Shown here in pieces: positions 22,422 through 35,219 of a stretch of DNA of 64,000 nucleotides. Both the position numbers and the translations under genes were made by a program. The DNA lies in assembly GCF_030272615.1 (NCBI RefSeq), contig NC_081406.1, positions 167,775,861 to 167,839,860 of the forward strand, read 5' to 3'. Source of the DNA: Cryptomeria japonica (taxonomy: Eukaryota; Streptophyta; Pinopsida; Cupressales; Cupressaceae). The notes under the pieces are model-generated. The model saw nothing but the letters and a program-made list of their open reading frames with translations. It was not told the origin of the DNA and searched no databases. Every line of letters starts with the position of its first letter. Position 1 is the stretch's first letter.

Positions 22422-23347
22422 TGTTAGGCTTGTATTGATGTTGTCATTGATGTCAAGTCCCATGGTTTGGATAGGATTAGATGTAGTTTATTGAGCATCA
22501 ATGGAAGTGAGGTGTGTATGTGATGTTGATGATTGATGTTTTGAGAGATGTGCTTCCTGAAAGGTTTGATTCTCTGAGAGATGTGTTATAGTTATATTTT
22601 TGGGTCTCATTTGATCTAAAATTGAGGATGAGTAACAACATTTTGTGTAGCACGTGGGTCATATTTTGGGCCCGATATTTGTGATGGATGTAATGTGTTT
22701 ATTTATTCTATAAGTGCATTGTGGTATGGTCTACTTCTCATTCCCTTCCACCACCAAAATGTTTAGTGTTGTCCTATTTCAAATCATTTTCTTGGAAAAA
22801 TTGAAAGATTATGGTTCTTGGAGACAATATATATGTGGATGATTTAATTTGGAAAATTTCTTGGAAGATATGAGGGACTGAGAGGAAAAATCAAATAGAT
22901 GTGTGAAGTGTGTTGTTGTTGATAGGCACCACAAGCATTTATGGTATTGTAGACTATGGTATAGTGGTGGATTATCTTTTATTTTCTTCTTCCTTTGGTA
23001 GTGAGCCTTACTAGGTAGTGAGCCCTCCGATAGTAAGCCTTTCTAGGTAGTTATCCCTCTAGTAGTGAACCTCTTGGTAGTGAGCCATCTTTTATAAAAA
23101 TCACCTTAACCAGTGTCACCTTAACTAGTGTTATATATTGAGAACTAACATTCTTTGTAGTTTTTCCCTTCTTGGGTTTTCTATATAAAATATGGTGTCC
23201 ATTGTTTGATCTATTTTGTGCATGTACTTTTATGTTATATTTTCTTTAATTAAATCTATTGGTTGCTCCAAATTTGCGAATGAAATAAAGGAAGGTTTAA
23301 TTATTCTTGATTCACCTTCCCCTTCTCAATTGCTTGGGTATTCTAAA
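22422..23347 (+). repeat. 5' LTR of C2
   Basis: Starts TGTTAGGCTTGTATTG and ends TTCTAAA (decayed from TTCAACA). Shares its whole structure with 38571-39517. A C-rich tract flanked by TTGA/TCAA lies close to the 3' end. Confidence 0.85.
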
Positions 23348-23349
23348 AT

Positions 23350-23361
23350 TGGTATCAAAGA
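23350..23361 (+). other. Primer binding site of C2 (decayed)
   Basis: TGGTATCAAAGA lies two bases after the LTR and differs slightly from the standard TGGTATCAGAGC. Confidence 0.75.
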
Positions 23362-23386
23362 TATGGTTCCTTGGTAAAGAGCTTAA

Positions 23387-24379
23387 TTGCTTGAGGTAGA
23401 TCCTGATATGGTGACACATAAATTATTGATCCTTATCTTTGAAGGATCTGAGTATAGCTTCTGGAAAGTGATGAAGATGAGAGGTTATCTTGTCTCTTTA
23501 GGTTGCAACACTTGGAAGGAATTAGAAACTAAGTATGTACAACTAGTTAATGGTCTTACCATTCCAAATGAGGTTCAAGCCTATGAAGAAAATGAAAAGG
23601 TAAGGTATGCTATCTTTAGTGCATTATCAAAGACTAAATTAACAAAGGTTATTTCTTTGAATACTGCTTACGAAGTTTGGGAAAAGATGAAAGAAATCTA
23701 TGAAGGAAATGAGAGAGTTAAATTATCAAAGAGGTTGAAAGCTAAGTAAAGATATGAAAATCTGAAAATGGAAGAAGGAGAAGATATAGTAAGCTACTTT
23801 CAGAAGGTTGACAGTGTAGTGAATAAAATCAAAGAGCTTGGTAGCACTTTAAATGATGAAGAAATAATTGGCAAAATTCGGATGACCCCACTAGTAAGCT
23901 ATACTAATAAGATCTCTTCTATTGAAGAAACCAATAATTCGAAGAAATTCACTAGAGAATTGCTATTTGGCACCTTGACTGCATTTGAGGTAAGGAAATT
24001 TGGAAAGGACAAAGGTAAATTAGAGACAACATTTAAAGCTACAGAAGATGATCTGGATGATGAAAGTTTAGATGAGATGGAAATAAATTTTGTGAGGAAA
24101 CAAAAGAGAAGAACTGACAAATACAAAGGTATGTTACCTTTTAAATGTTTTAGATGTAGAAAGATTGGTCATATAGCTACTAGATGTCCAAAAAAAGGAA
24201 CAAGACATAGATTTAGAGAAAATAAAGGAAAGTTTGAGAAGAAAGACTACTATGTTAGTTTTGATTCTAGCATTTAAGATGATGAATTAGATTATGAAGA
24301 AGGTGACTATTTTTTATTGGTAGAGAAAGACACAAATAGGATTGTGTTTGTTCCTAAATCAACAATCCTCGAGTCCTAA
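23387..24379 (+). pseudogene. C2 gag (copia, UBN2 type)
   Basis: Two frames, 23387-23749 and 23768-24277, are separated by a single stop. They contain the usual copia gag pattern (SFWKVMKMRGYL, AYEVWEKMKEIYEG, LSKRLKAK) and one intact zinc knuckle, CFRCRKIGHIATRC, near 24148-24190. A further stop precedes an acidic tail reading DDELDYEEGDYFLLVEKD, which ends at about 24379 where foreign sequence begins. Gag would package the element RNA. It is non-functional because of the stops, but well preserved. Confidence 0.8.
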
Positions 24380-24650
24380 AGGAATTGCCACTAACTCATT
24401 GACAAACTCAAGGAAGGATTTGGCCAACGAATGAGATTCAGTCATAAGAACTGAGATCTCCTGCACTTCTGGCTATGCGAGACCAAGGCGAGTAAACCTA
24501 TGTAGTGTATAATAACTTTCATCTTCATGACAATAAGGTAACTACAACTTACAACAGATCATCTCGATGAAAATGTACTAAGGAAGATGGATGAACTCTC
24601 AGTTTTGGCTTTAACCTTAGTTTCTAAGAATCTATTCACTTCATTCAGGA
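24380..24650 (-). pseudogene. Possible intron-containing host gene fragment
   Basis: The minus strand has two short stretches that read like protein. The first is NEVNRFLETKVKAKTESSS then IFLSTFSSR (about 24560-24650). The second is EISVLMTESHSLAKSFLEF then VNELVAIPLG (about 24370-24465), preceded by a plausible acceptor (AGAAGTGCAG). A GTAAGT-like donor follows the first stretch at about 24550. If real, these are two exons with a 90-bp intron from a host gene, lodged between C2 gag and later insertions. I do not recognise the protein, and the evidence is only composition plus splice-like sites. Confidence 0.3.
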
Positions 24651-24666
24651 GGGGGGGGGGGGGGGG
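24651..24666. repeat. Poly-G run (16 G)
   Basis: A homopolymer of 16 G lies at the edge of the possible gene fragment. Its length should be treated as uncertain. Confidence 0.85.
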
Positions 24667-26811
24667 TTCTACACCAATCCTACTCCTAATGTAGAAAAAA
24701 AAATGCAAAAATGAAAGGGATTTGTTTATGAAAAGATTCTAAGAACTGAAAGCAACAACCATGACTAGTGCCTTGTATGGGCAGCAAAGTCAACTTCACG
24801 ATATGCAGATTTGATATCTAAAATAGAATAACATGCAACCCTTGATATTTAAATACTAATGCATTACGGTAACATTTTCCTTTAGAGTTCTACCTACAAC
24901 CATGCTTGAGAATCTCATATACACAACACTATTTATTTACCTTGTGATAAGCAAATTAATCTCTTCCTTGAAGAGAAGCAAACAAAAAGTAAACATATGA
25001 CTTGCAGAGAAAAAGAAAAAGACCCTTGGTCATTTCATTCCATAAAATAATGTGCATACAAGAGAGACAACTACAAATTAAGCCTTTAAATTTGCTTGTA
25101 TTCAGATTCAAATTGCTAAAATACCAAAATACTACAAATTGAAAGTTAACACTAATCTGTCGTGAGAAAACTTGCACTGTACACATGGAAGCCTTGCTTC
25201 TAGAATCCTAAGAGAAATTTCATGCAGAATACCAAAATTGAGAAGAGAAGAGAAAGATATACATCAGAGAAAGAAAAACCTAACAAAAACCCTAAAAGAA
25301 TCTTAAAAAAAACCTATCTTCAATCTTGAAATCTTCACTACACTCTCATTGGTTGTCCTCTCTTCCTTGAGCATGTTGAAGCCCTTGAAAATATAGAGAA
25401 AATATTCCTCAAGTTTCTTGTAAAACCAAAATTTGCACCTTGTTCCAAGCTTGCTATTTTTAGCATGTTGTCCTCTTTCCTTGTTGCACAATTTTCCTCC
25501 TCTGCTCTCAAAACTGAAAAAAAACCCCTTTTGGTGAAGAGAAATGTCTTTTTTTTATTGCACTTTTTCATCTTTGCTAAAAAATAGTAAATCTCCCTTT
25601 GATTGAAAATGTATAGTAATTTCTCACATGCGACCCCTCCAAAAATCATTTCACTTGTCAGTAAAATAATCTCCCTTTGTTGTAGCTAAAAATAATTACT
25701 TTGTCCTGTCATTTTTATTTCTGCACATTTTTTACCTTTCCTTGTTGCATATCAAGTCCCTCGAATGCAAGGCACTTCATTACATCTATCCTCACCTGTT
25801 GGCAAAATTCTTACCTCCTTCTAATTCACACCTTTAGTAAAAATGTTTTTTTTTTAACCAAGGACAACTCAATCTATTTCTACACTTTCTTGCTTTCCAT
25901 CTTTGAAGTAAAACATTTTCCCATTTGATAAAACAATTACCAAATATCTAAATTTTGTGACACTCAAAATAATTTATGAGTTACCCCAACTTTTCACTCT
26001 ATCCATTATTTCACCATTTTACCTTACTGGTAATCTTAAGTGGAAATATTCCACTTAAACAATCTTTCATTTTACCTTTCCTTAATAAAATAATTCCATT
26101 TCAAAAATAAGATTTCACCTCTGAGTCAAAACATTCTTCTATTTCACACAGCCGTTAGGGGGTGAAAAATATACTTGGAGAATTATTTTACTTCACCTCT
26201 TCATTAGAAATATTTCATACTTGGTGAAATATTTAATTTTATCAAAACTATCTGCATTCCTTGTCATAATTGTAGCACAAGATGGCTATTTGTCTACCTT
26301 TATTAGGACAATCGCATATGTTACAAAAAAAATTCTCATCAGTTTAGATTCAAATATAAAGTGATTTCCCCTGTACATGATCTTCATGGGTAAAATAAAT
26401 TGCTTTGGCAAAGCATTTATCCGCTTTGGACTTATATTTTCAAAGCAACCCATTTCTCTCTCTGTGAAAAAATATTTAGCATATGAGGTGAGAGAATTTA
26501 TCCATGGGTGAAAACAAAAACCTCGATGTTGCAATACTCCACCTTGATTCTTACTTAACTAGCATTTCAATAGTATTTCACTGTGTTGTGCTAAATTATT
26601 TCCAATCACCATGCTTTGTGAGTTTGATACAAACTTGAATACTTCAAAAAATATAATAGCAGCATGTCCCAAAATATTTAAAAGTTGCAGGTCGTGAATA
26701 TCTCATCTGGGCCATTTATCAGCTTGCCTAGAGCCCAAAATCAATTAAAAGACTGATAAAATGGCTACCAAGGCATAGTATATAATCTGGGCACCCTCTA
26801 GAAGGTAAAAA
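24667..26811. other. Unassigned insert inside C2
   Basis: No frame with recognisable similarity was found on either strand. The longest frames (for example 25338-25649 on the minus strand) are Lys/Phe-rich and look like translated untranslated sequence. The stretch around 25200-25330 has AACCCTAA-containing A-rich sequence, like the leader or U5 of an LTR read on the minus strand, but I could not find a partner copy. Confidence 0.35.
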
Positions 26812-27240
26812 TGTGAGGCCCTACCCCAAGCCCATCATAGCACTTCATTGATTTTCATGTTAGACTTATTATTTGATACACTATTTTGATGCATTATGGA
26901 TTTAATACTATTTGACAGATGATTTGATATCATTGGATATGATGTATTCCATCTTACGTTGATTTCAATACTTATGTGATGATGAAATGATACATTTATA
27001 CATGTCTTATGGAAATGTGATTTATATGATGCTTATGATGATGCAATTAAGTAATTGATTTCATATGAATTTGCTAGGAAAAATGTTACTTGGATACTAT
27101 CTCTATTACTCTTTTATTTGGATCAATTGATGATATGTTGTGAAATTGATCTTATGTGTTTGATGTGTATTTACTTTCATATACTTACATATGCATGTGT
27201 TTTTGGATTACTGATGTGTGAAATGAGATGTGCAGGAAAT
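26812..27240 (+). repeat. LTR start TGTGAGGCCCTACCCC, repeated at 63607
   Basis: The 430 bp from 26812 match 63607-64000 closely, for example TTTGATAGATGATTTGATAT in the latter against the same words here. Both begin TGTGAGGC-CTACCCC after an A-rich or purine-rich tract. This indicates the 5' edge of an LTR of one gypsy-like family. The right end is not defined because another LTR-like start follows at 27517. Confidence 0.65.
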
Positions 27241-27516
27241 TAATCCATGTGACCATGGAAATACATAGAGAACTAAGACCAAACTTATTTGAAATAGTGA
27301 AGCCAAGGTTTGTCTATTTGGAGATACAATACCTCGTATGTGATGTATTTGATTTTGTCATATTGATGCTTGAGTGTAAGTTCATATTTGTAATTGTTAA
27401 TTTTATTATTCCCAAAAAGGATAGGCCAAGTGTATTTTGTGATGTGTATTTTATGGTGTAACTTGACACTTGTGATGTGTGTGAGCTGGCAAATGGCATG
27501 TCCTTAGGAGGGAAAA

Positions 27517-30500
27517 TGTGTAACCCAATGCATTTTCAAATATGTTGTTGTGGTCCCAAAATATAACTTGGTTAGAGAGCCATTAGTTTGGTCAAATCAA
27601 GTTTGACCCGTAGACAAACTTTAGGTGGGTTTTTTGGGGGTCAAACTAACTCCTAGGGTTGAGTTTAGGTCACTTTTGAAGGCCCATATGATATACCTAT
27701 GGGTAAGGGTCATTTTTAGCCATGTGACCACTCACATGTGATTGTGGAGTCACTTCAAAAGTGGGTTTTCCAAGATGGACGAAAATTGAACTTTTTGAAT
27801 ATTGACTCTTGGGTAGACAACCTTCATTTTTGGTGTTTACGTGCACTTCCCCATCTTGCTACCACTTTTTTTAGTTTCCATTTCTAGAAACCATGTAATA
27901 GGTTGGGAAGACCAACCTATGGGAACTCACATCATTTCCAAGGAAGTTGGAAAGTGTGAGGAGAGCCTACATAGGGGAGATTTTCAAACTTGGGACTTTG
28001 ATCACCCACTCTCCAATCTTGGAGACAAGTTTTGGTATTGGATTTGGAAATTTTTAGAAGTAGAATTTTGGCTAAGTAAGAAGATTGTAAGGGAATTATG
28101 CAGCTCTTCTACAACATACATTTTATAGCAAGAGTAAAGGTTGGTGTTAATCCTTCCCAAGTAGATTAGTTGCATTCATGTTATGTGATGGTAAAATTTG
28201 AAGTGTTGTGAAATGAATATATTCTATGTTCTTGAAACTATGTTTTTGGAATTTCTTTTAGTTATTTTCCTTTGGATTTTTCTTTTTGTTTGTACATGGG
28301 AGTCAAGACTAAACTCACCCTTGGGAGGGAAGAGTAGTCTTGGGGTGGAGGGTTTTAGGACAATCTAAGGGTGTAGAGTCTCTCTTCTTGGAAGAGAGGG
28401 ATAAACAAGGTTTAAGTGCCTTGCTGCTATTTGTTATTATATATAACATATGGGGGTCATAAGGGGAGTTTGTCTTGAAGCCTTGAGGTTCATAAAGATT
28501 GTTTTGGTCATGTGAGAGACCAAGTAGATGGATCCTTTTAGCCTTGTGGAGGCATTTGGCTATCAATGGTTTAAATGCAGTTCTCCCTTTAGATACTTGG
28601 TCCACCTTCACCCCATTGTTTTGAGTCACTTGGTGACTCTATGCAAGCCTTGGGTTGGGAGCTTATTGTTGAAATGATTTCTTTGTAAAATCTGATTTCT
28701 TGTATTTTTGTTTGAGTATGTGTGTAACTTGTTTGGCCCTTGGTTCTCCTAGCTTAGGGGTGGCCTCTAGTAGGCTTAGGTTGGGAGGTGAGCCTTCATG
28801 GTATAGTACCTCTCTTCATTTGAACTCATTAGACTCATATTTTATTATTGTTTGTTTTAGTGGATACATTATCATGATGTGTTATTCAGACTTATATGAC
28901 ATTATTTCATGCTTTATCTGGATATGAGATGCATAATTTATTTGTAGTATTTCAGTACTTGTGATTTATGGCATTTTATGGATTATTGCTATGTACTGAC
29001 ACTATACTTTATTTATGCAATGTGGAATTATATGTTGAGTGTTTGCGAGTGTATTGGATGCAAGGGGACGATTTTCCTTCACTCATTTTGATGAGACAGG
29101 GAACGTCGCGATTCTCCTTCATCAGTGTGTATGTCGTGTCTTCTATATTATATATATGAATGTGTGGTTCGGTGATGCAGGATATTGCAGGTACAAGTAC
29201 CAGGTAGGTACAGGGTATCGTCTCCACCTGGCTTCACAGGTCTGAGCGTGCCTTATATTTTCTGATGGAAGTGGAGGAGGTAGTAGTTGACCCTATTTTA
29301 CTTAGTTACACTCTTGTGAGTGTCGTCGGTTGGTCTTCCTGTTAGTTTGTTCGACCTTCGTATTTTGTCGTTCGATCTTTTTATGAGTCTTTGCCTTGGG
29401 TTTGCTCAGTTTGTGTGTTTAGTAGTTTTAATTAATTAATTAAATTTATGGAGTTATCTCATAATTGGTATTTTTGGAATTATGTATTTTATGCATTGAG
29501 ATTATAAATTTAATTAATTAAAAGAAGTTATTAAATTAAGTTGCAAGCTGCATGATATTAGAAATATATTTTATTTAAATTTTAGTGAAAAATAAATTAG
29601 ATTAATTTCATTTATTGTTTCCTAGAATTTTAAATAAATAAAAGAACAAAAGAGTAAATAAATGAATAAATAAATGAATAAAAGAATTAATTAGAATTAA
29701 AGTTTTTCTTCAATCTCTTTATTTAGAAAATTAATTAATTTGCATGAGAAAATAAAAGAAAGAAAAATGATTTTTAATTATTGCATGTGAACTTATTTCT
29801 TTGTTAAGAAATTAGAAAAGAAAATAAAAATTGCTTTTATTACTAAAATTAAATATTAGGGTTTTTGGAGGAAAAAGATATGCAACCTAGAATTTTAGTT
29901 TAAAAAGGGAATAGGTCTTCATTTTAGGGGTGACACAGGAAACGGGTCAGGAAATTTAGGTGAAGAGAAATTTTATTTGGAAGCTTGTTGAAGGATTAGG
30001 GTTCTTCTACAAAATTTCTTCCAGCAAAGCTATACCAGGTTGGGTGGCTTCTTTTGATTGTTGTTTTAAATAAATTAATTCTATTTCTTCTATCATTCTG
30101 AATGATGTGTGTGTTAAGATGGTTGTCAAATCTAAAATCCTGTCTGATTATTTCTTGTTCTTGGCTAAAGTCCATTTCTGAAGTTAATTTCTAGTTTATG
30201 GAAAGAAGTTATTTCCTGGGTGTTCGTAGATTAAATTTGGAGAAAATTGTGAAAAGTTATTATGGCAAATTTTGCCAAGATTTTTATTGTGCATGGAAAT
30301 TGCAAGATTTGGGAGGAATGGGATTTACCAAAGAAATCATTCCCTCTTGTTTGATTTTTGTTTTGATTTTTGGCTATGGCAGTCCTTTTTAATAGTTGTG
30401 TATCTCTATGATATTATTAGTTATTATAGAAATAAATTTAACCATTAATTAAATTTATTGTGTTATTAAAGTTAAGGGAAATTATTTTATTATATTATTT

Positions 30501-32541
30501 TGGAGAAATTATGTAATAATTAATTTCCCTGGAAATAAATTCTGGTTGAAAATTAAATTTACTAGTTTTTAGGTTATTGTGAATTTAAAAAAAAATTTTA
30601 AAAATTAAAAATTAAAAATAAAATTAAAAAAATCTCTGTTAATTCAATTTTGTTGAATTGAATTAATTAAAAATAATAATTAAATAAAAAAAATAAAAAA
30701 TAAATTTATAATTGCGGTTTTATTTTAATTTTTATTAAGTTAAAAAAAAATTATATATATATATATATATATAGTATTTTAGTTGTTTTTTTTAATTATG
30801 TTATTTTGGAAATAAAGTATTGCATAATTATTGGAAATAAAAGTTATTGCAAAATTAGATCTTTATTTTATTATATATTTTTAATGTGATATAATTATAT
30901 AATATTATATTCGAAGAATATATATTTATGTAATTATATTATACTATTATATATAATTTGGAATTTGGAATTTAATTTAGATTATTGATATAATCTAATC
31001 GGGTTTATTTATAAATTAATCATGAACATATAATTAGGGGGTTAATTTTTATGTAATTTTATTTAACCTTATTGGACAAATGACAACATTGATTTCCTTG
31101 TATTAATATAGTTGTATTTTCTTACTTTCTGGAAAATCTTTAAATTGCAAGTATTTTATGTTTTTGGTTGTTTTAAGAAAAGATTGCCTGTATTAGGATC
31201 TTGAGTAAATGGTGTTTATAGTCAAGCTTAATTTCATTGCAATTCTGGTTGAATTGTCATTGTGTCCTATGTTGTTATATCTCCTTGGTCAGGTGTCGTT
31301 GTATAACCTTATTGATGTGAGCCATTGTGTGTTTTGTCCAAATGGTCAATCTTGGGTTAGTGATTATGTATCTTTCACCTGTGGTTTGTCAGGATTAGTT
31401 ATGGCTGTTTGTTTCACCATAGAGTTCTCGTAGAGAGACCTTGCCTATTAGTGTCCTATGAGAGAGAGTGACTTTCAAGCGGGGGCTGTGCCCGAAGTGG
31501 ATGACAGGATAACCCGTCGAAAGTCAGTTAAAAAGTGATAACATAATAATTGAATTGGGATGGGTAAATATTAATTAAGATAATGTGCCTTGTGCATAGG
31601 TGAGTGCTAGTACAGGGCTCATAATGTTGCGAGAAGGCCTGGAATGGCAAACTTACCACCTTGTCTTCGCAAAAGGATTGGTAGGGTCCGCATGAGACTT
31701 AGTTGGAACCGGAGGTTCGGGAGAGGCTACCAGGATAATCCAGGATGGGGGCTGGGACCTATGGAGGTTGTACCATCGTATCCATCTTAAGCTATGTGAT
31801 GACACTCTCTCCTTTGAGTCACTAGTGTTTTGTGAGTTGAGTTACATGGATGTTTGCGGAGTCTTATAGTTCTTTTGTACTTGTCTTACTTTGCTTGCTT
31901 GAGGGTTTTCTCCTATCTCCTAGCACGGTGGGGTGATTCCATTTTGGGATCACATGGTCGGGTGGTAGTGCCACTTCCCATTAGATGTTCTGGATTGTAT
32001 CTTCAAGCAAGGAAAGGCTTCGCTGGTGTTCCTTGGTTCGTGGTTCATGTACCAGCTCATGTTCGTGATCTTTGTTCAGTTGAGACCTTGTGGTCATTGT
32101 ATCAATCTTTTATGTAACCTTGATATTGTAACTTTGTAATCCGTGGTGTTATTGGAAGCCATGTATTTATGGATATTGTAATATTGGATCATTGGAATGT
32201 ATGTTAATTCAGTTGCTTGATATTTTGTATATACGATCTATGGGAAAAAAATTGCTTTGGAATACTTTGATTCTTTCATTATGGAATTTAGATGTATATG
32301 TGTAGTTTTTATTTTAAGCATTTAATCTTCCTAATTAGATGGACAATTGGATTAACCATGGTGTTAATATAATTTACGAATTAATCTTTGTTGGTTACCC
32401 TTAGGAAATCATATGTTAGACTTCCGTTGTGTTGTTAAATGTGCTATTGTTATAATTAATGCACTTAATCTTTAAAAAAAAATTATTACACCCTTTTAGT
32501 TGCCTAGTTGTATTGTTTTCCTTTAGGGTTTCTGGTGGGGC
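27517..32541 (+). repeat. Probable long LTR or LTR-rich, AT-rich tract
   Basis: AGGAGGGAAAA directly before TGTGTAACCCAATGC (27517) looks like a polypurine tract plus a gypsy LTR start. What follows is 5 kb without recognisable coding. It includes an AT-rich core (29430-31080) and a G-rich stretch (31430-31790). No matching second copy is in the window, so the right end and even the LTR identity are unproven. Open frames here, including 28315-28629 minus and 31854-32117 plus, show no known domain. Confidence 0.35.
30752..30772. repeat. (AT)n microsatellite
   Basis: About ten AT dinucleotides occur in an AT-rich non-coding tract. Confidence 0.8.
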
Positions 32542-32993
32542 TGTTGGTGTAAATAAATATTCATTATGGATATTATTACACTTTACTTAAGTTAACTTAG
32601 GATAATGCATCTCTTCATAGTTTGGATTTGAGACACTTAGGGAAGTGTGCACATAGGGATAGAGCTTGTAGGAGAAATTCCACCTTTTGTGGTCTTATTT
32701 TGCTATTACACTCCACATTCGGTGGGTCATCCACCTCTTGTGGAATATTATATTATTTCTCCTACCTACCCCTAGTATTTCTTACCTACCCTTGTTTCTC
32801 ATTGAGCCACATGTCATAATTGTGTGCTCGTACATCCATATGGCCTTGCCTATATAAGCAGGCCTATATTCATTGTATTGGTTAATCTAGTTGATCATTT
32901 GCATATTGATGAGAATACAATTTTGTTCTTGTCATTCTATTGTCTCTCTTTTTATGCTTTTCATTGTGCCCTTGATCTTGGCAAAATCCTACA
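32542..32993 (+). repeat. 5' LTR of C3 with TATA box
   Basis: Starts TGTTGGTGTAAATAAA, ends AATCCTACA, and is followed at once by the primer site. A clear TATA box, CTATATAAG (32850-32858), would set transcription about 30 bases downstream. Only one copy is present, so the ends rest on the TG...CA motif, the primer site position and the TATA box. Confidence 0.75.
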
Positions 32994-33006
32994 TGGTATC
33001 AGAGCC
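32994..33006 (+). other. Primer binding site of C3
   Basis: TGGTATCAGAGCC, a perfect copia tRNA-Met primer site, lies directly after the LTR. Confidence 0.92.
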
Positions 33007-34511
33007 ATTAGGGCTTCATTGATTGGTTTTTGGAGACATCGTGGAAGGCTTCTATTTTTGGATTTGAGGAACTGTGCTTTTTGGAGGCATCTTGGAGCGT
33101 TTTCGACCTCACCATCACGTCCGGGAGGCCGTTTCCATAAAAATCGAGTATAAATTTGACCATTTTTTGTGAAAATCAATTTTGGAGGGTGGAGGAATCT
33201 TTTGCCCAATTTGGGCAGTATGATACGGAATTTTCGGATCTATAAAAAAAAAAAAAAATTATTTTTTTTTCTCTGAAAATCTTTTCCAGCTTTTGAAAAA
33301 AAATTTAAAAATTATATCTAAAAGTTTTTGTTTCAAAAAAAAAAGAAAAAATAAAAAAAAATCTTTTTTGGGGGGGGTCCGCAGACCCCCACCCCATGCT
33401 CTCCATACCTGCGTGTGTTGCAAGCTCTGTAGGTTATGCCGAACATTGCATCCACCGTCGCCGCTGCTGTATTCTGCCCAGCCTTCATGTCATCTCCTCC
33501 GCATAGCTCCCGTGCCCAACCACCCACCGTACCATCGCGCAACCACCCGATGTGCCTCCCTGTCGACCCGTGCCTCCCGTCGGCCCCATCGCTTCCACCG
33601 TCGGCCCCTTCGGCTCTCGACCTCGGTCACTCCTCCACCCGACACCTTCACCTTCGATAGTGCTTACCCTCCCACCGACAGTTATTTAAACCAGCGGACC
33701 TGCGCCCGCCACGTGGCAGGCGGCCACTGGCCCACGGTCAACATCCGTACACCAGTTCATCGCCCAGTCACATAGTGCCAAATCAGCTTGTCCGTATGGT
33801 ACAGATGCCACGTAGGGGGAGATGAAGTTTTTGTGACAGCTAGATGGGCGTCAAATTTAAGCCCATCATTTGCTGACATTAGCACCACATCAGCAGATTT
33901 TTTAAATTTTTTGACCCCCTCTTCATTGAGCTTTTCAGTTTTGCAGTTCAACTTTGAAAGGCCATATCTTGCTCATTTTTGCTCCTTTTTTGGTGCAATT
34001 TTTTTTGAAATGGGCTAAAATTTTGTGCTCTTCATAGTGGTGTGGTTATTTTCTGATTTTGGTGCATAGTTTTCTCAGAATTTTTGGATTCTCTCAGCTG
34101 TACCTGTCCAATCCTCAATTCTGCAACTTCAAAGGCCTCGTTTGAGCTCATACGACCTCCTTTTCAGGTGCCATTTTTGTTGAAAGTGCATTTTTTTTCA
34201 TCTACTTTCATAATCTATGATTAGATTTCAGATATTTTGAGTGGAAGTTGTACTTTCAGATATTGGTCTTATTTGGCCTATTAGGTACTTGTAAAGTGCT
34301 TGGATCTTAGTTTTAGATCTCTTGCATTATTAGTTTGAGTCTCTTTTGGCCTTATTGAGGTAGTTGTAAAATTGAAATCAGAAGCCCACTTTGCCATTTT
34401 TTGCAAGTGGCCCATTGTATACGCACTAAGTATAAAGTGCCAAATCATCACTTTTGGGGGGGTGTCTTGTGTGATTGTGCCTCTCTTTGTGCTCTTTTAT
34501 TTTTTGTTGCA
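33007..34511 (+). other. C3 untranslated leader
   Basis: About 1.5 kb lies between primer site and gag. It contains homopolymer A and T runs (33240-33365), a GC-rich patch (33370-33780) and no convincing gene. The His/Pro/Arg-rich frame at 33293-33775 is a composition effect. A leader this long is unusual for copia and may include an insertion. Confidence 0.5.
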
Positions 34512-35219
34512 ATGAGTCCTCATAAATTTCTACCTTTAACTCCACATAATTATGCATCATGGAAAATTAAAGTATGGAGCAAATTAATGGAAAAGGGTCT
34601 CACGCATTACATAGATGGAACAATAGCAGCACCACCTGATCCTAAGGCCGATCCTAATGCTTAGTTAGAATGGCTCACAAAGAATTGCATGGCTCTTGGA
34701 ACTTTGCGCAAGTATGTATCAGATGACCTCATTTTTCACATTGAGAAGTGTACAACAATCAAAGAGGCTTGGGATATGTTTCAGAAATTGTATGGTCAAG
34801 TTGATGAAATCAGAGGTTACAAAATTGACAATGAGCTCACCAACTTGGATCCCAAGAGTTTTGATACAATCCAAGATTATATCACCAAAGCAAATGAGCT
34901 AAGAGCAAAGCTTAAGGATTGTGGAATTTACAAAAAGGATGCTCAGTTGATATTCAACTTGTTGGACAAGCTTGCACCAGAATATGCAGTATTTGTGTCT
35001 AGCTTCCAAACTCATCGTTTGACAGTGGGGAGTTCCTATGTTATGCCTTCATTTGATGCTTTCATAGAAATGTTGATATTGGAACAATCTAAGTTGTTGA
35101 ACATGGGACTTCTCAAGTCTTCAAAGTCCAAGGCTTTGGTGGCTAATCAAGGGAATCAAGGAAGTCAAGGCAAAGATTCCAACAAAAAGAAGAAGCACTC
35201 TAAGTCTAAGCCACAATAG
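34512..35219 (+). pseudogene. C3 gag (copia, UBN2 type)
   Basis: The ATG at 34512 (MSPHKFLPLTPHNYASWKIK) opens a typical copia gag. It includes the W-K core, KLYGQVDEIRGYKIDNELT and the LLDKLAPEYAVFVSSFQT block. One stop (TAG near 34662) interrupts it, in a context suggesting a CAG to TAG change. A second stop at 35217-35219 precedes the nucleocapsid part. It is better preserved than C2 or H gag, so this insertion may be younger. Confidence 0.8.

Noticed and set aside
28315-28629. 104-codon minus-strand frame
   Set aside because: No recognisable domain and it lies in sequence that appears to be LTR or untranslated.
33293-33775. 160-codon Pro/Arg/His-rich frame
   Set aside because: It lies in the C3 leader, begins in poly-A sequence, shows no domain, and arises from a GC-rich patch.
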